Shown here: positions 1-8,485 of the stretch, piece after piece
How the letters are laid out: the number at the start of each line of letters is the position of its first letter
How positions within the stretch are numbered: position 1 is the stretch's first letter
Origin: Evansella halocellulosilytica
Lineage (GTDB): Bacteria > Bacillota > Bacilli > Bacillales > Salisediminibacteriaceae
Direction: 5' to 3'
Assembly (NCBI RefSeq): GCF_002335745.1
Contig: NZ_NIST01000001.1
Location: 580,761-644,760, forward strand
Length of the DNA: 64,000 nt
Translations under genes and position numbers: made by a program
Notes under the pieces: generated by a model
The model's input: the letters and a program-made list of their open reading frames with translations, nothing else
What the model was told of the DNA's origin: nothing
Database searches by the model: none

Positions 1-32
1 AAGGTACTTTACCACCAGAGCACTGTTTTTCT

Positions 33-350
33 TGCGACGAGTAACCGCAGGAGCATTGTTTTTCTGCGACGAGTAATCGCAGGAGCATTGTTTTTCTGCG
101 ACGAGTAATCGCAGGAGCAACGAGCTGTTCTTCGCTGAGTTCTCTACGAGCTGCTTCGACACATTCTCTTCTTCGATTAATCTTGCAGAGGAAGAAGCAC
201 GGAGTCTGCGACGAGTAACCGCAGGAGCATTGTTTTTCTGCGACGAGTAACCGCAGGAGCATTGTTTTTCTGCGACGAGTAACCGCAGGAGCAACGAGCG
301 TTTCTTCGCTGAGTTCTCTACGAGCTGCTTCGACACATTCACAACCTCGA
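33..350. repeat. Two blocks of three 32-bp tandem repeats in a 174-bp super-repeat
   Basis: A 32-bp unit beginning TGCGACGAGTAACCGCAGG starts at 33, 65 and 97 and again at 207, 239 and 271, with only a C/T change between units. Each block of three is followed by a similar tail that ends in ctacgagctgcttcgacaca, so the whole block is duplicated with a 174-bp period. The units are contiguous without unique spacers. The same unit recurs at 6842. No gene of its own is seen in bases 1-525; the only nearby gene ends at 526. Confidence 0.9.
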
Positions 351-525
351 ACATACTAGAAGAGGAAGAAGCACAGAATACCTTCCATCTATTCATTACT
401 TTTAAAGAAATCTCACGATCATAACCTTTAAATGTTAATTTTCACACAGGCAAAGCCTGCGGTTTAAAAAGACTATAATGATGAAACACTCTTTCTATAT
501 ATCTATATGTATGTCCATCTCTTGT

Positions 526-729
526 TTAGTTAGCATCACTGTTTTTTTGAATCACTTTCTTCATCTTTTTCTCAAACATTTTTCTCGGAAGCATAATACT
601 ATGATCACAGCCTAGACATTTAATTCGTATATCCATTCCCATACGTATGATCTTCCAACGATTTTCCCCGCACGGGTGTGGTTTCTTCATTTCTACAATA
701 TCATTTAATTCAAATGTTTGATCACCCAT
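526..729 (-). CDS. DUF951 family small protein
   Basis: A 67-residue basic protein resembling the DUF951 family, which is widespread in Firmicutes near the ParB-YchF region. It carries one Cys in PHPCGENRW (residues 18-26) and a later CLGC pair (about residues 38-41), which could bind a metal; no function is established. The start is supported by an AAGGGGAGTG ribosome binding site just upstream on the minus strand. It lies 75 bases behind the YkvI-type gene on the same strand and may be co-transcribed with it. The family call comes from memory of the sequence pattern. Confidence 0.75.
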   Translation of the reverse strand: MGDQTFELNDIVEMKKPHPCGENRWKIIRMGMDIRIKCLGCDHSIMLPRKMFEKKMKKVIQKNSDAN

Positions 730-804
730 AGTTATTCACTCCCCTTTTCCTAATTCCGTCATTTTTGAAATTATACTATATTATTTCACTGTTTTTCCAC
801 GTTT

Positions 805-1836
805 TTATCCGTTTATGACTCGTTCATCAAATCGATGCATAATCGGATGAAGAATAATCGCTGCCAAAATGTACAAATTCAATATCCCGTACAAAGGATA
901 CAGAATGGCGATTAACCTTGAAAATCCTATCGTAGTTAGAGGAATCATAATAATAATAAACAGAAGTGAAAGTGCCCAAAATGGCAGTTTCACATAATCT
1001 TTAAACCTTGTACATAATCCAAGCATACCTGAGGCAGCTGTCGTATAAATCGCCCCCCATAGTAAACCAGACATTAATAACACCATAAAGTATGGATAAT
1101 GCTTTAAGATTGCAAATAACGGAATTTCATACAGCATCACTTCATGGGCAACCTTTAACAAGGATTCATTATATAAGAATGAAATAACGCCAAGTAAAAG
1201 TCCGCTTCCTGCACTTGCAATCCATAATTCACCTTTATGTTTTATTTTATGTCCAATTGCCCCAAGGACGGCAACTAACGGGAGAATGTTAAGGGCAGTA
1301 AAAGTAAACGCAGAAGGCCAATTTTGCTGTTTCGTTATGTCTAGATGAAATGAGAAGCCTGATGTCCATTGAAACACGACGAGTGTTGCTACAAGGCAAA
1401 AAATTAACACGGGAATGATCATCGCATTCATAGATGTCATACCGTTTATTCCCCAAATAAATAGAAGCACGAGTAAGATCGAGATAATGATCACTCCATA
1501 CCAATAAGGGATGTGTAATACTTCTAACGTTGCTCCCCCACCTGCAATCATAATCATCGTCGTTGAAAATAAATATAAAATAATCATTCCGTCATACAAC
1601 TTTGTTAAACGTACTCCCATTAATTCTTTTAAAATAGGAATATAGTGAGATGACCCTTTTTCATAGCTAATTTTCATAATGACATAGCAGCAAACAAAAA
1701 ACAAAATCGCAAAAAGTAGAATTGCAAAGCTGCTTTCGTTACCGAAAAACTGCCATAATTCTCTTCCTGATGCATACCCTGCACCTATCATCGTTCCGAT
1801 TATAAGAAACATCCACTTCAATCCCGAAAGCCACAT
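805..1836 (-). CDS. YkvI-type multi-spanning membrane protein
   Basis: A 343-residue very hydrophobic protein with about ten predicted membrane segments. The N-terminal GTMIGAGYASGRE (residues 14-26) is the hallmark of the YkvI family, related to LeuT-fold amino-acid/cation transporters of the APC superfamily; the substrate is unknown. The start has a strong AGAGGGG site a few bases upstream. It is divergent from yyaC, with an 87-base shared promoter region. Length and motif agree with the family, so the family call is good and any transport role is inferred. Confidence 0.8.
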   Translation of the reverse strand: MWLSGLKWMFLIIGTMIGAGYASGRELWQFFGNESSFAILLFAILFFVCCYVIMKISYEKGSSHYIPILKELMGVRLTKLYDGMIILYLFSTTMIMIAGGGATLEVLHIPYWYGVIIISILLVLLFIWGINGMTSMNAMIIPVLIFCLVATLVVFQWTSGFSFHLDITKQQNWPSAFTFTALNILPLVAVLGAIGHKIKHKGELWIASAGSGLLLGVISFLYNESLLKVAHEVMLYEIPLFAILKHYPYFMVLLMSGLLWGAIYTTAASGMLGLCTRFKDYVKLPFWALSLLFIIIMIPLTTIGFSRLIAILYPLYGILNLYILAAIILHPIMHRFDERVING

Positions 1837-1923
1837 ATTGTTCCCCTCTTTTTTATTTATTTGACGTATAGAACGGAAAATTTATCCGTATACTGATACT
1901 ATTATTTTGGAAATGAGGGTTGT

Positions 1924-2526
1924 ATGATGCTTTCTGGACAACTTTTTCCACAATCTAAGAAAAACTCGTCCCGTTACCATATGGATGACCTGACTTCAAT
2001 TAGTAAAATGGCTAAAAATATTGCTGCTTATTTACCTACTGATGACCGAAAAATCATTGTCGTTTGTATTGGAACAGACCGTTCTACTGGAGACAGCCTA
2101 GGTCCACTTGTCGGTACGAAAATTAATGAACGTTTTCAACACGACATTAATGTTTATGGGACATTGCAAGATCCAGTCCATGCAAAAAATTTAGCAGAGA
2201 CATTAGATCATATTCGTGCAAATGATCCAGATTCTTTTATCATTGGTGTCGATGCTTGCTTAGGTCGTTCCACTAGTGTTGGGATGATGACGGTTGGAGA
2301 AGGGCCAGTTCGTCCAGGAATTGCTGTCAAAAAACAGCTTCCAGCTGTTGGGGATATTCATATAACTGGTATTGTGAATGTATCCGGATTTATGGAAATG
2401 ATGGTTTTGCAAAATACGAGACTATCTCTTGTGATGAAAATGGCAGATATGATTTCCCGCTCTATCGTTTATTCAACGAGATTGCGAAATATAAATGAAA
2501 AAGACTCACGTACATCTATAAACTAA
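1924..2526 (+). CDS. yyaC: YyaC, GPR-related spore protein
   Basis: A 200-residue protein of the YyaC family, related in fold to the germination protease GPR and made in sporulating bacilli. The core IVVCIGTDRSTGDSLGPLVG (about residues 45-64) with its conserved Asp residues is clear. Two ATGs are adjacent (1924 and 1927) behind GAGGG; either may be used. The gene is head-on to replication, unlike its neighbours. In B. subtilis yyaC also follows spo0J, and it belongs to the forespore programme; a sigma-F/G promoter in the 87-base gap is possible but I could not fix one. Precise biochemical activity is uncertain. Confidence 0.9.
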   Translation: MMLSGQLFPQSKKNSSRYHMDDLTSISKMAKNIAAYLPTDDRKIIVVCIGTDRSTGDSLGPLVGTKINERFQHDINVYGTLQDPVHAKNLAETLDHIRANDPDSFIIGVDACLGRSTSVGMMTVGEGPVRPGIAVKKQLPAVGDIHITGIVNVSGFMEMMVLQNTRLSLVMKMADMISRSIVYSTRLRNINEKDSRTSIN

Positions 2527-2571
2527 AACAGCCAGCAGATGGTTTCATTAACATCAGCTGGCTGTTTTTTT
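2525..2571 (+). terminator. Terminator of yyaC
   Basis: The arms AACAGCCAGC and GCTGGCTGTT, extended by agatg/catc, flank a short loop and are followed by a run of T on the plus strand. The stem lies between convergent yyaC and the DUF554 gene and may also stop transcription from the minus side, where the T run is shorter. Confidence 0.85.
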
Positions 2572-2610
2572 ACATAATATTCTTCCTTAACAACAACAAA
2601 TGTGAGACGC

Positions 2611-3312
2611 CTAAAATAATGAATAGATGATCACAAATAAAATGACAAAAATGATAGCTGGGAGGAGATTCGCGATTCTTATTTTTGATATTCCAATTAA
2701 ATTTAACCCTATTCCAATAATCATAATCCCCCCTGCAGAGGTAATCTCACTAATGAGCAGGTCCAGCCACTCTTCGGGAATTCTTGTCGCAATGAACGTC
2801 GCTGATAAAGCAATGCTTCCTTGATATAAAAGAACTGGGAATGCCGAAAAAAGAACACCGATGCCTAAAGTTGCTGCAAAAACAATGGAAAAGAATCCAT
2901 CTAATACTGATTTTGTAAGTAGCACTGAATGATCTTGTCTTAAACCGCTATCCAATGCACCGATTATCGCCATTGCACCAACAACAAATAACAAAGTAGC
3001 TGCGACAAATCCTTCTGCAATATTACTACTGTTACTTTTCCTCATTTTCCGTTCGAGCCAATTTCCAACTTCATTTAACTTTCCTTCTATATTTAACCGT
3101 TCACCGACGATACTGCCTATCGCTAAACTTAAAATGACAATTATGATTTCGTTTCCTTCCATCGCCATTGTAATCCCTAACACGACGACAGCTAAACCTA
3201 TCGCTTTCGTGACTGTTTCTTTCATTCCATCGGAAAAATACTTTAGTTTTGTACCTAACCATGCACCGATAATAATAGCAAGTCCATTAACAATTGTTCC
3301 AAATAGTACCAT
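2611..3312 (-). CDS. DUF554 family membrane protein (YdfK/YqgA type)
   Basis: A 233-residue integral membrane protein. The opening GTIVNGLAIIIGAWLG (residues 5-20) and the internal AIGSIVGERLNIEGKLN segment are characteristic of DUF554, known as YdfK in B. subtilis and YqgA in E. coli. About six to seven membrane segments are visible. The physiological role is unknown. It begins 11 bases after the stop of the cysteine-desulfurase-like gene, so the two are very likely one transcript. Confidence 0.85.
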   Translation of the reverse strand: MVLFGTIVNGLAIIIGAWLGTKLKYFSDGMKETVTKAIGLAVVVLGITMAMEGNEIIIVILSLAIGSIVGERLNIEGKLNEVGNWLERKMRKSNSSNIAEGFVAATLLFVVGAMAIIGALDSGLRQDHSVLLTKSVLDGFFSIVFAATLGIGVLFSAFPVLLYQGSIALSATFIATRIPEEWLDLLISEITSAGGIMIIGIGLNLIGISKIRIANLLPAIIFVILFVIIYSLF

Positions 3313-3323
3313 ACTTACATCTC

Positions 3324-4478
3324 CTAACTAAGCAGACCATCCTTAATTTCTTTTACTGCTTTCACAAATTGATCCACTTCTTCCAATGTATTAAATGGAC
3401 CAAAACTAATACGCACTAACCCTGTATCAAGTGTATGATGAGTTTCGTGAGCAAGCGGATTGCAATGCAATCCTGCACGAACAGCAATTTTGTAATGGTC
3501 ATCTAATATCATCGCCATTTCATTTACATCAATTCCATGTATTCGAAAAGCGATAACGCCAAGTGACTGTTCAACCCGCTCTCGTTGAATAACTTCAAGA
3601 CCCTCTATTTCGTTTAAGTGCTCCCTGCAATGCTCTGCTAATCGTTGCTCATGATGATAGATACTTTCTGTACCTCGATCTTCAATATACTCAAGACCTT
3701 TTCGTAATCCCGCTATTCCTGGGGTATTTAATGTACCGCTTTCGTAACCGCCTGGCCAAACTGCAGGCTGATCCTTTTCTTCAGAATGACTGCCCGTCCC
3801 TCCGACAATGAAAGGGGTTAGTGAAACCTTCTCTTGCGCGATTAATACACCTATTCCTTGAGGTCCTAATAACCCTTTATGCCCTGGGAATGCTAACAAA
3901 TCAACACCTTCATTTTTCATATTGATCGGTAATACACCAGCAGTTTGAGATGCATCAACAAAAAATAAAGCAGAATGATTTCGTAATACTTCTCCCCATA
4001 CACCAATTGGAAATACTTCTCCCGTTAAATTTGATGCATGCGTGACGATTACAAGCTTCGTTTTATCTGTTAATTCATCAATCAACTTCTCTTTCGCTTC
4101 TTGGTATGAAGTAGGAGGACTTATATATGTAATGTCTACACTTTTTTCCTTTTTTAGCTTCTCTAGCGGCCTTCGTACCGAATTATGTTCAAAGCTTGTA
4201 CTAATAATGTGATCCCCTTTTTGAAAATCAATGCCAAAGATCCCTTGATTGATTGCAGTTGTTGCATTTGCTAAAAATAATACTCGATCTGCACGATCAC
4301 TGTGGAACATATAAGATAATTTTTTCCTTGTTTCATCGATCATTGCCGAAGCTGTCCGGCTTAACTGATGTCCTCCCCTGCCAGGGTTTGCTCCATAATT
4401 TTGAACTACTTCAGACATGGCCTTCGCAACCCCCTTTGGTTTTGGAAAGCTAGATGCAGCATTGTCAAAATAGATCAT
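3324..4478 (-). CDS. Cysteine desulfurase-like class V aminotransferase
   Basis: A PLP-dependent fold-type I enzyme of about 384 residues. It begins IYFDNAASSFPKP, as cysteine desulfurases and selenocysteine lyases do, and has the Schiff-base lysine in FPGHKGLLGPQG. A Cys-containing loop (RAGLHCNPLAHE) sits near the C-terminus at the place of the SufS/Csd catalytic Cys. It matches the stand-alone desulfurase-like subfamily found in Firmicutes without a scaffold gene beside it. The open frame extends to a TTG at 4496, but the ATG at 4478 follows AGAGGAG, so I use 4478. Sulfur transfer is inferred; the acceptor is unknown. Confidence 0.85.
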   Translation of the reverse strand: MIYFDNAASSFPKPKGVAKAMSEVVQNYGANPGRGGHQLSRTASAMIDETRKKLSYMFHSDRADRVLFLANATTAINQGIFGIDFQKGDHIISTSFEHNSVRRPLEKLKKEKSVDITYISPPTSYQEAKEKLIDELTDKTKLVIVTHASNLTGEVFPIGVWGEVLRNHSALFFVDASQTAGVLPINMKNEGVDLLAFPGHKGLLGPQGIGVLIAQEKVSLTPFIVGGTGSHSEEKDQPAVWPGGYESGTLNTPGIAGLRKGLEYIEDRGTESIYHHEQRLAEHCREHLNEIEGLEVIQRERVEQSLGVIAFRIHGIDVNEMAMILDDHYKIAVRAGLHCNPLAHETHHTLDTGLVRISFGPFNTLEEVDQFVKAVKEIKDGLLS

Positions 4479-4529
4479 GATCTCCTCTCCCTTCAAGATC
4501 GGTATTTTCTATCAATCATAATCGTTTGA

Positions 4530-4579
4530 AAAAGGGCTGTCCCGAAAGTGCTTGGCACTTTACTACTTGGACAGCCCCC
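4530..4579 (-). terminator. Terminator downstream of spo0J
   Basis: The arms GGGCTGTCC and GGACAGCCC flank a loop that itself holds a small AAAGTGC/GCACTTT hairpin. Read on the minus strand the stem is followed by CTTTTTC. It ends the noc-side segregation operon before the desulfurase-like gene. Confidence 0.8.
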
Positions 4580-4583
4580 TACA

Positions 4584-5432
4584 TTATTCTTGATCTTGAT
4601 GCAACAAACTCATGATTCTTTCTAAATCATCTTCAGAGAAAAAGTCGATTTCAATCTTCCCTTTTCTCTTCCCTTTTTTAATGTTCACATTCGTACCAAA
4701 ATACTCTTTTAACATTGATTCTCTTTCTCTTAATACCGGTGATAACTTTTGTTTCTTCTTTGTTTCACGTGAAACATTTTCATTCATTCGTTGGACTAAC
4801 TCTTCCAATTGTCTAACACTTAGTTTTTCATTAATTACTTTTTGAACCGTTGCAGGTAATTTGTCTTTCCGTTTCAAACCTAATAACGCTCTTCCATGCC
4901 CCATTGAAAGCTTTCCTTCTCCGATGAACTCTTGTGCTAATTGTGGTAATTGCAATAATCGGACGTGGTTCGCAATATGTGGACGACTTTTACCTAACTT
5001 CTTTGACAGCTCTTCTTGTGTTACTTGTAAATGCTCAAGCAATTTTTGGTACGCTTTTGCTTCTTCCAAGGGATTAAGATCTTCACGCTGTAGGTTTTCA
5101 ATTAAAGCGATCTCCATCATTTGATCTTCTGAAAGCTCTTTAACTACAGCGGGCACTGTTTCTAATTTCGCTTCTTTGGCAGCACGATACCGGCGTTCTC
5201 CAACGACGATCTCATACCCTTTAATACTTTTGCGCACGATGAGTGGTTGTAAGATACCGTGCTGTTTAATAGAAGTTTTTAATTCTTCGATTGCCTCATC
5301 GTCAAACACTTTACGTGGTTGATACGGATTCGGTCGTAATTCCTTTACTTTTATTTCTTGTATTTGATCATCTTTTTCATTTGCTGCTTCAGGAAAAAAT
5401 GCTTGGATTCCTTTCCCGAGTCCTCTAGCCAT
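4584..5432 (-). CDS. spo0J: ParB/Spo0J chromosome partitioning protein
   Basis: A 282-residue ParB. It binds parS, spreads on DNA as a CTP-dependent clamp, loads SMC and, with Soj, controls origin segregation and DnaA. Visible parts are the CTP-binding ParB/Srx box GERRYRA (residues 78-84), ENLQREDLNPLEEA (about 112-125), a helix-turn-helix around 138-160 and a basic C-terminal dimerisation region. The gene overlaps soj by 8 bases, implying translational coupling, and contains an exact parS site at 4761, as in B. subtilis. AAGGAAGTG precedes the ATG. Confidence 0.97.
   Translation of the reverse strand: MARGLGKGIQAFFPEAANEKDDQIQEIKVKELRPNPYQPRKVFDDEAIEELKTSIKQHGILQPLIVRKSIKGYEIVVGERRYRAAKEAKLETVPAVVKELSEDQMMEIALIENLQREDLNPLEEAKAYQKLLEHLQVTQEELSKKLGKSRPHIANHVRLLQLPQLAQEFIGEGKLSMGHGRALLGLKRKDKLPATVQKVINEKLSVRQLEELVQRMNENVSRETKKKQKLSPVLRERESMLKEYFGTNVNIKKGKRKGKIEIDFFSEDDLERIMSLLHQDQE
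4761..4776. promoter_or_regulatory. parS site inside spo0J
   Basis: The 16-bp palindrome TGTTTCACGTGAAACA is identical to the established parS consensus bound by Spo0J/ParB. It lies within the spo0J coding region, as one of the B. subtilis sites does. Confidence 0.97.
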
Positions 5433-6186
5433 GACTCATCACTTCCTTCGCTAAATCGATGTACACTTCAGCTCCCCGTGATTTCGGGTCATATGTAATG
5501 ATCGGTTCACCATGACTAGGTGCTTCTCCTAACCTTACATTTCTTGGGATAATCGTTTGAAACACCTTTTCTCTAAAATACTTTTTCACTTCTTCTATTA
5601 CTTGAATTCCCAAATTTGTACGGGCATCTAGCATCGTTAATAAGACCCCTTCAATTTGCAAATCATGGTTCAAATGTTTTTGAACGAGACGCACAGTGTT
5701 AAGCAACTGACTCAGCCCTTCCAATGCATAGTACTCACATTGGACAGGAATAAGTACGGCATCAGATGCAGTTAATGAGTTAATGGTTAATAACCCTAAT
5801 GATGGCGGACAATCAATCACAATATAATCATACTCTTCTTTTACTTGTTCGATTGCTCGTTTTAAGCGAACTTCACGCGAAATTGTCGGAACTAGTTCAA
5901 TTTCCGCCCCTGCTAGCTGAATTGTCGAAGGGAGAATCGATAGATTTTCAACAGATGATGGAACGATCACATCTGTTGCTTGTTTATCCTCAACAAGGAC
6001 ATTATAAATACACTCGTCGACATCCCCTTTATCTACACCAATTCCACTAGTTGTATTGCCTTGCGGATCGATATCAATTAGTAATACTTTTTTCCCTAAA
6101 TGAGCGATCCCTGCACTTAAATTAACAGCAGTTGTTGTCTTTCCAACACCGCCCTTTTGATTAGCAATGGCTATAACTCTTCCCAT
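5425..6186 (-). CDS. soj: ParA/Soj chromosome partitioning ATPase
   Basis: A 253-residue deviant Walker-type ATPase that works with Spo0J in origin segregation and regulates DnaA. The deviant P-loop KGGVGKTT (residues 11-18) with its signature lysine, the Walker B-like IDCPPSLG and the IDIDPQGN segment are all present. GGTAGGTG precedes the ATG. It overlaps spo0J by 8 bases. The 989-base gap to noc is unusually long and full of repeats, so soj probably has its own promoter. Confidence 0.97.
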   Translation of the reverse strand: MGRVIAIANQKGGVGKTTTAVNLSAGIAHLGKKVLLIDIDPQGNTTSGIGVDKGDVDECIYNVLVEDKQATDVIVPSSVENLSILPSTIQLAGAEIELVPTISREVRLKRAIEQVKEEYDYIVIDCPPSLGLLTINSLTASDAVLIPVQCEYYALEGLSQLLNTVRLVQKHLNHDLQIEGVLLTMLDARTNLGIQVIEEVKKYFREKVFQTIIPRNVRLGEAPSHGEPIITYDPKSRGAEVYIDLAKEVMSHG

Positions 6187-6490
6187 GCTATCACCTACCT
6201 CACTTACGCTAAAATACGTTTTTTTCTATTTTTACTTGATATAAGTACTAGATTTACTCAATGTTAGCTATAATACGACATTTTTATATTTCACTATTTT
6301 TTATTTTATCATGAAAATGGAGAAGTGAAGTGCTTCCTAGAAGAAAAAATAAAAAAATAACTCATAATATCTACTTTTTTACATTGAAAAAGTCTTTCTC
6401 TTCGGAAACAACTTCCCTCTTTCATTTCTTACGACCGCAAATAACAAGTATCTTCACTTTACCATTCGACATCGTTACTCATCTTTTGGC

Positions 6491-6628
6491 CTATTTTTTA
6501 ATAGATTCACCAAAATTTATAAGAATGTGCTCCGACTTTATTGTCGTTTCTTGATCAATTTTATACTGTAAAAAGGTTTTTTCAGATTTTAGTTGCTGTT
6601 TAATATTACGTTTTAAATATACGATCAT
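6491..6628 (-). CDS. Possible small protein or gene remnant between soj and noc
   Basis: An open frame of 45 residues from an ATG at 6628, open back to a stop at 6674. It starts MIVYLKRNIKQQLKSEK and is charged and Lys/Gln/Glu rich, which looks more protein-like than the surrounding AT-rich DNA. No convincing ribosome binding site is seen (only a weak AGAAAGAG) and I recognise no family. It may be the C-terminal remnant of a longer gene or chance. The rest of 6187-6715 shows no gene I can support. Confidence 0.25.
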   Translation of the reverse strand: MIVYLKRNIKQQLKSEKTFLQYKIDQETTIKSEHILINFGESIKK

Positions 6629-6715
6629 TTGCTCTTTCTGCCATCGAGCTTTCTCACTCTCATTAAATCCATTCTATAAATAAAAAAGAAAAATGGGGGT
6701 TAAAAAAGCGGCAAA

Positions 6716-6760
6716 TAAAAAACGAGCTAGAATTTACTAAACGTATCCTAGCTCGTTTTT
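6716..6760. terminator. Hairpin with T-rich flanks between noc and soj
   Basis: AAAAACGAGCTAG and CTAGCTCGTTTTT form a 13-bp perfect stem with an 18-base loop. T runs are present on both strands, so it could end transcription in either direction; it would separate noc transcription from soj. Confidence 0.75.
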
Positions 6761-6795
6761 CTATGCGATTTATATATCATCATGTGCTCGAAAGA

Positions 6796-7090
6796 GTGGG
6801 AGGCGGCGACTCCAGCGGAAAAGGAATAGCCATCTTTTCCTTGCGACGAGTAACCGCAGGAGCATTGTTTTTCTTGCGACGAGTAATCGCAGGAGCAACG
6901 AGCAGTTCTTCTCTGATTTCTCTACGAGCTGCTTCGACGCATTCTCTTCTTCGATTGATCTTGGTAAAAAATCCTCTACTAGTGCACCTAGGAAGTCGAT
7001 GCACCGACCTTGTCACAGAAGACACTGCGAATGCATACGAAGTGTAGCGTGAATAGATACCTCACTTGTGCCAGAGGTGAAAGCCTCCGC
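6796..7090. repeat. Intergenic repeat with 32/33-bp units related to positions 33-350
   Basis: After a GAGGCGGCGACTCCAGCGG element come two TGCGACGAGTAACCGCAGG units at 6842 and 6875 (33-bp period), then the same tail seen near 120 and 294 (ctacgagctgcttcgacgca). The rest of the block to 7090 is similar low-complexity intergenic DNA. The open frames on both strands here come from the repeat phase. Confidence 0.8.
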
Positions 7091-7114
7091 CAATTGCGAT
7101 TTGTATTATAAAAT

Positions 7115-7154
7115 GAAAAAAGTGGTGTCCTCATAATAATTTTTAGACACCACC
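7115..7154 (-). terminator. Terminator of noc
   Basis: GTGGTGTC and GACACCAC pair across an 18-base AT-rich loop. On the minus strand the stem is followed by ACTTTTTTCAT, a standard intrinsic terminator, 22 bases after the noc stop. Confidence 0.85.
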
Positions 7155-7175
7155 CTTCACATCATTAAACATATA

Positions 7176-8033
7176 TTATGACTTCGGGATACGAATCGTA
7201 AATTGATAGTAATCGTCGTGTTCTTCCTCATCAGTATCAATGTTCATCCCTGTTTGAACAACCATATCAACCGATTTTCTTATCGTATTCATTGCTAATC
7301 TCGTATCTTTTGAAACACCTTTTCGGATTGGCTTTTTCTTTTTCGACTTTTCATCTTTCTCTTTTAAACTTTGAATATAAGCTTCTGTTTGTTTAACGCT
7401 TAATTCCTCTGTTACGATTTTTTCTAAAACTTGTTCTTGTAGAGAAGGATCTTTTAACCCAATTAATGATCTTGCATGCCGCTCAGTTATCGTCCGGTTT
7501 AACAGAGCATTTTGGACAGGCTCAGGAAGATGAAGCAACCGAAGTTTGTTTGCGATCGTTGACTGGCCTTTTCCTAATCGTTGCGCTAAACTTTCCTGAG
7601 TTAAACCATGAAGTTCAATTAATTTCGCATACGCGTTAGCTTCTTCGATGGACGTTAATCCTTCACGTTGCAAATTCTCGATAAGAGCTACTGAAGCTGT
7701 TTGAGCATCGTTAAATGATTTTATGACAGCCGGTATTGTTTCCCACCCTAATGACGTAGCCGCTCTCCAACGGCGTTCACCAGCAATAATTTCAAATTTC
7801 CCTTCTAACTCCCTAACGACGATTGGCTGAATAATACCATGCGTTTTGATCGTTTGAGCCAACTCATCAATTCGTTCGTCTTGAAAAACAGTTCTTGGCT
7901 GGTAACGATTCGGTACAATTTCTGTTAAAGGTATTTGATGTACCTCTTCTTTATCCGTTACTTCTAACTCTTCTTCGACTTGTTCTTCATTTTTTTCATT
8001 TAATCCAAACAACCTTGAAAATGATTGTTTCAT
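7176..8033 (-). CDS. noc: Noc, nucleoid occlusion protein (ParB paralogue)
   Basis: A 285-residue ParB-family protein. Noc binds its own sites, attaches DNA to the membrane and blocks Z-ring assembly over the nucleoid. It has the CTPase box GERRWRA (residues 85-91), [14 protein letters not shown], and a helix-turn-helix [20 protein letters not shown]. The N-terminal [14 protein letters not shown] is the amphipathic membrane-targeting helix typical of Noc, which Spo0J lacks; this and the position before rsmG separate it from spo0J. AAGGTGGTG precedes the ATG. Confidence 0.93.
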   Translation of the reverse strand: MKQSFSRLFGLNEKNEEQVEEELEVTDKEEVHQIPLTEIVPNRYQPRTVFQDERIDELAQTIKTHGIIQPIVVRELEGKFEIIAGERRWRAATSLGWETIPAVIKSFNDAQTASVALIENLQREGLTSIEEANAYAKLIELHGLTQESLAQRLGKGQSTIANKLRLLHLPEPVQNALLNRTITERHARSLIGLKDPSLQEQVLEKIVTEELSVKQTEAYIQSLKEKDEKSKKKKPIRKGVSKDTRLAMNTIRKSVDMVVQTGMNIDTDEEEHDDYYQFTIRIPKS

Positions 8034-8116
8034 GGCGACACCACCTTATGAAAACTAACTCTCCATTTATTCGATAGGAACGCTTGAAATCCTGCTATTT
8101 TTCACCATCATGACAA

Positions 8117-8132
8117 TGTTTCACGTGAAACA
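8117..8132. promoter_or_regulatory. parS site upstream of noc
   Basis: An exact copy of TGTTTCACGTGAAACA, 84 bases upstream of the noc start and directly beside the repeat element that starts at 8144. It would be a ParB nucleation site in the noc promoter region. Confidence 0.95.
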
Positions 8133-8143
8133 TTTTAAGAGGA

Positions 8144-8485
8144 TGTCAAAAAGTTCAGGAAAAATACTTTCGTATCTCTGCGTTGACTCGTTTCTTCGTT
8201 ACTCACGTATTTACACCATACGCTCCACGACTCAAAACTTCGTCGCCTTGAAAAAACTCTGTTTTTTCCAATACAAGCTAAGCTTTGTATTGGATCCGTC
8301 AGCCGGACAAAACGCCACGTCCTGTGGCATGGCCGTCATTAGGTTATCCTGTCTGTCGAGACAACTCGCTAGATTAGGATCTTCGGCTAAACCCCCGCGC
8401 GTCTTGCGGGAGCACCGAAGTCACTACATCCGTTTGGAAGCTCTTGAAGTGACGTACGTGGCTCTTTTTGTCCTCTTTTTGAACA
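8144..8485 (-). repeat. MITE-like intergenic element with TGTTCAAAAAG ends
   Basis: A 342-bp element between noc and rsmG. One end reads CTTTTTGAACA and the other TGTCAAAAAG, an imperfect terminal inverted repeat. Internal modules match, in the opposite orientation, the block at 58566-58729 (GCCACAGGACGTGGCGT, GCTTCC-ACGGATGT-GTGACTTC). A 43-bp pure-terminus copy lies at 13037 and a one-end fragment at 42358. The plus-strand open frame across it is a by-product. From 8486 to 8892 I see only AT-rich sequence, perhaps with the noc promoter. Confidence 0.75.

Noticed and set aside
33-350. Tandem repeats that might be taken for a CRISPR array
   Set aside because: Units are contiguous with a 32-bp period and no unique spacers, and no cas gene is present.
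6763-7047. Open frames on both strands between soj and noc
   Set aside because: Their sequence is the 32-bp repeat and its tail read in frame; composition is repetitive.
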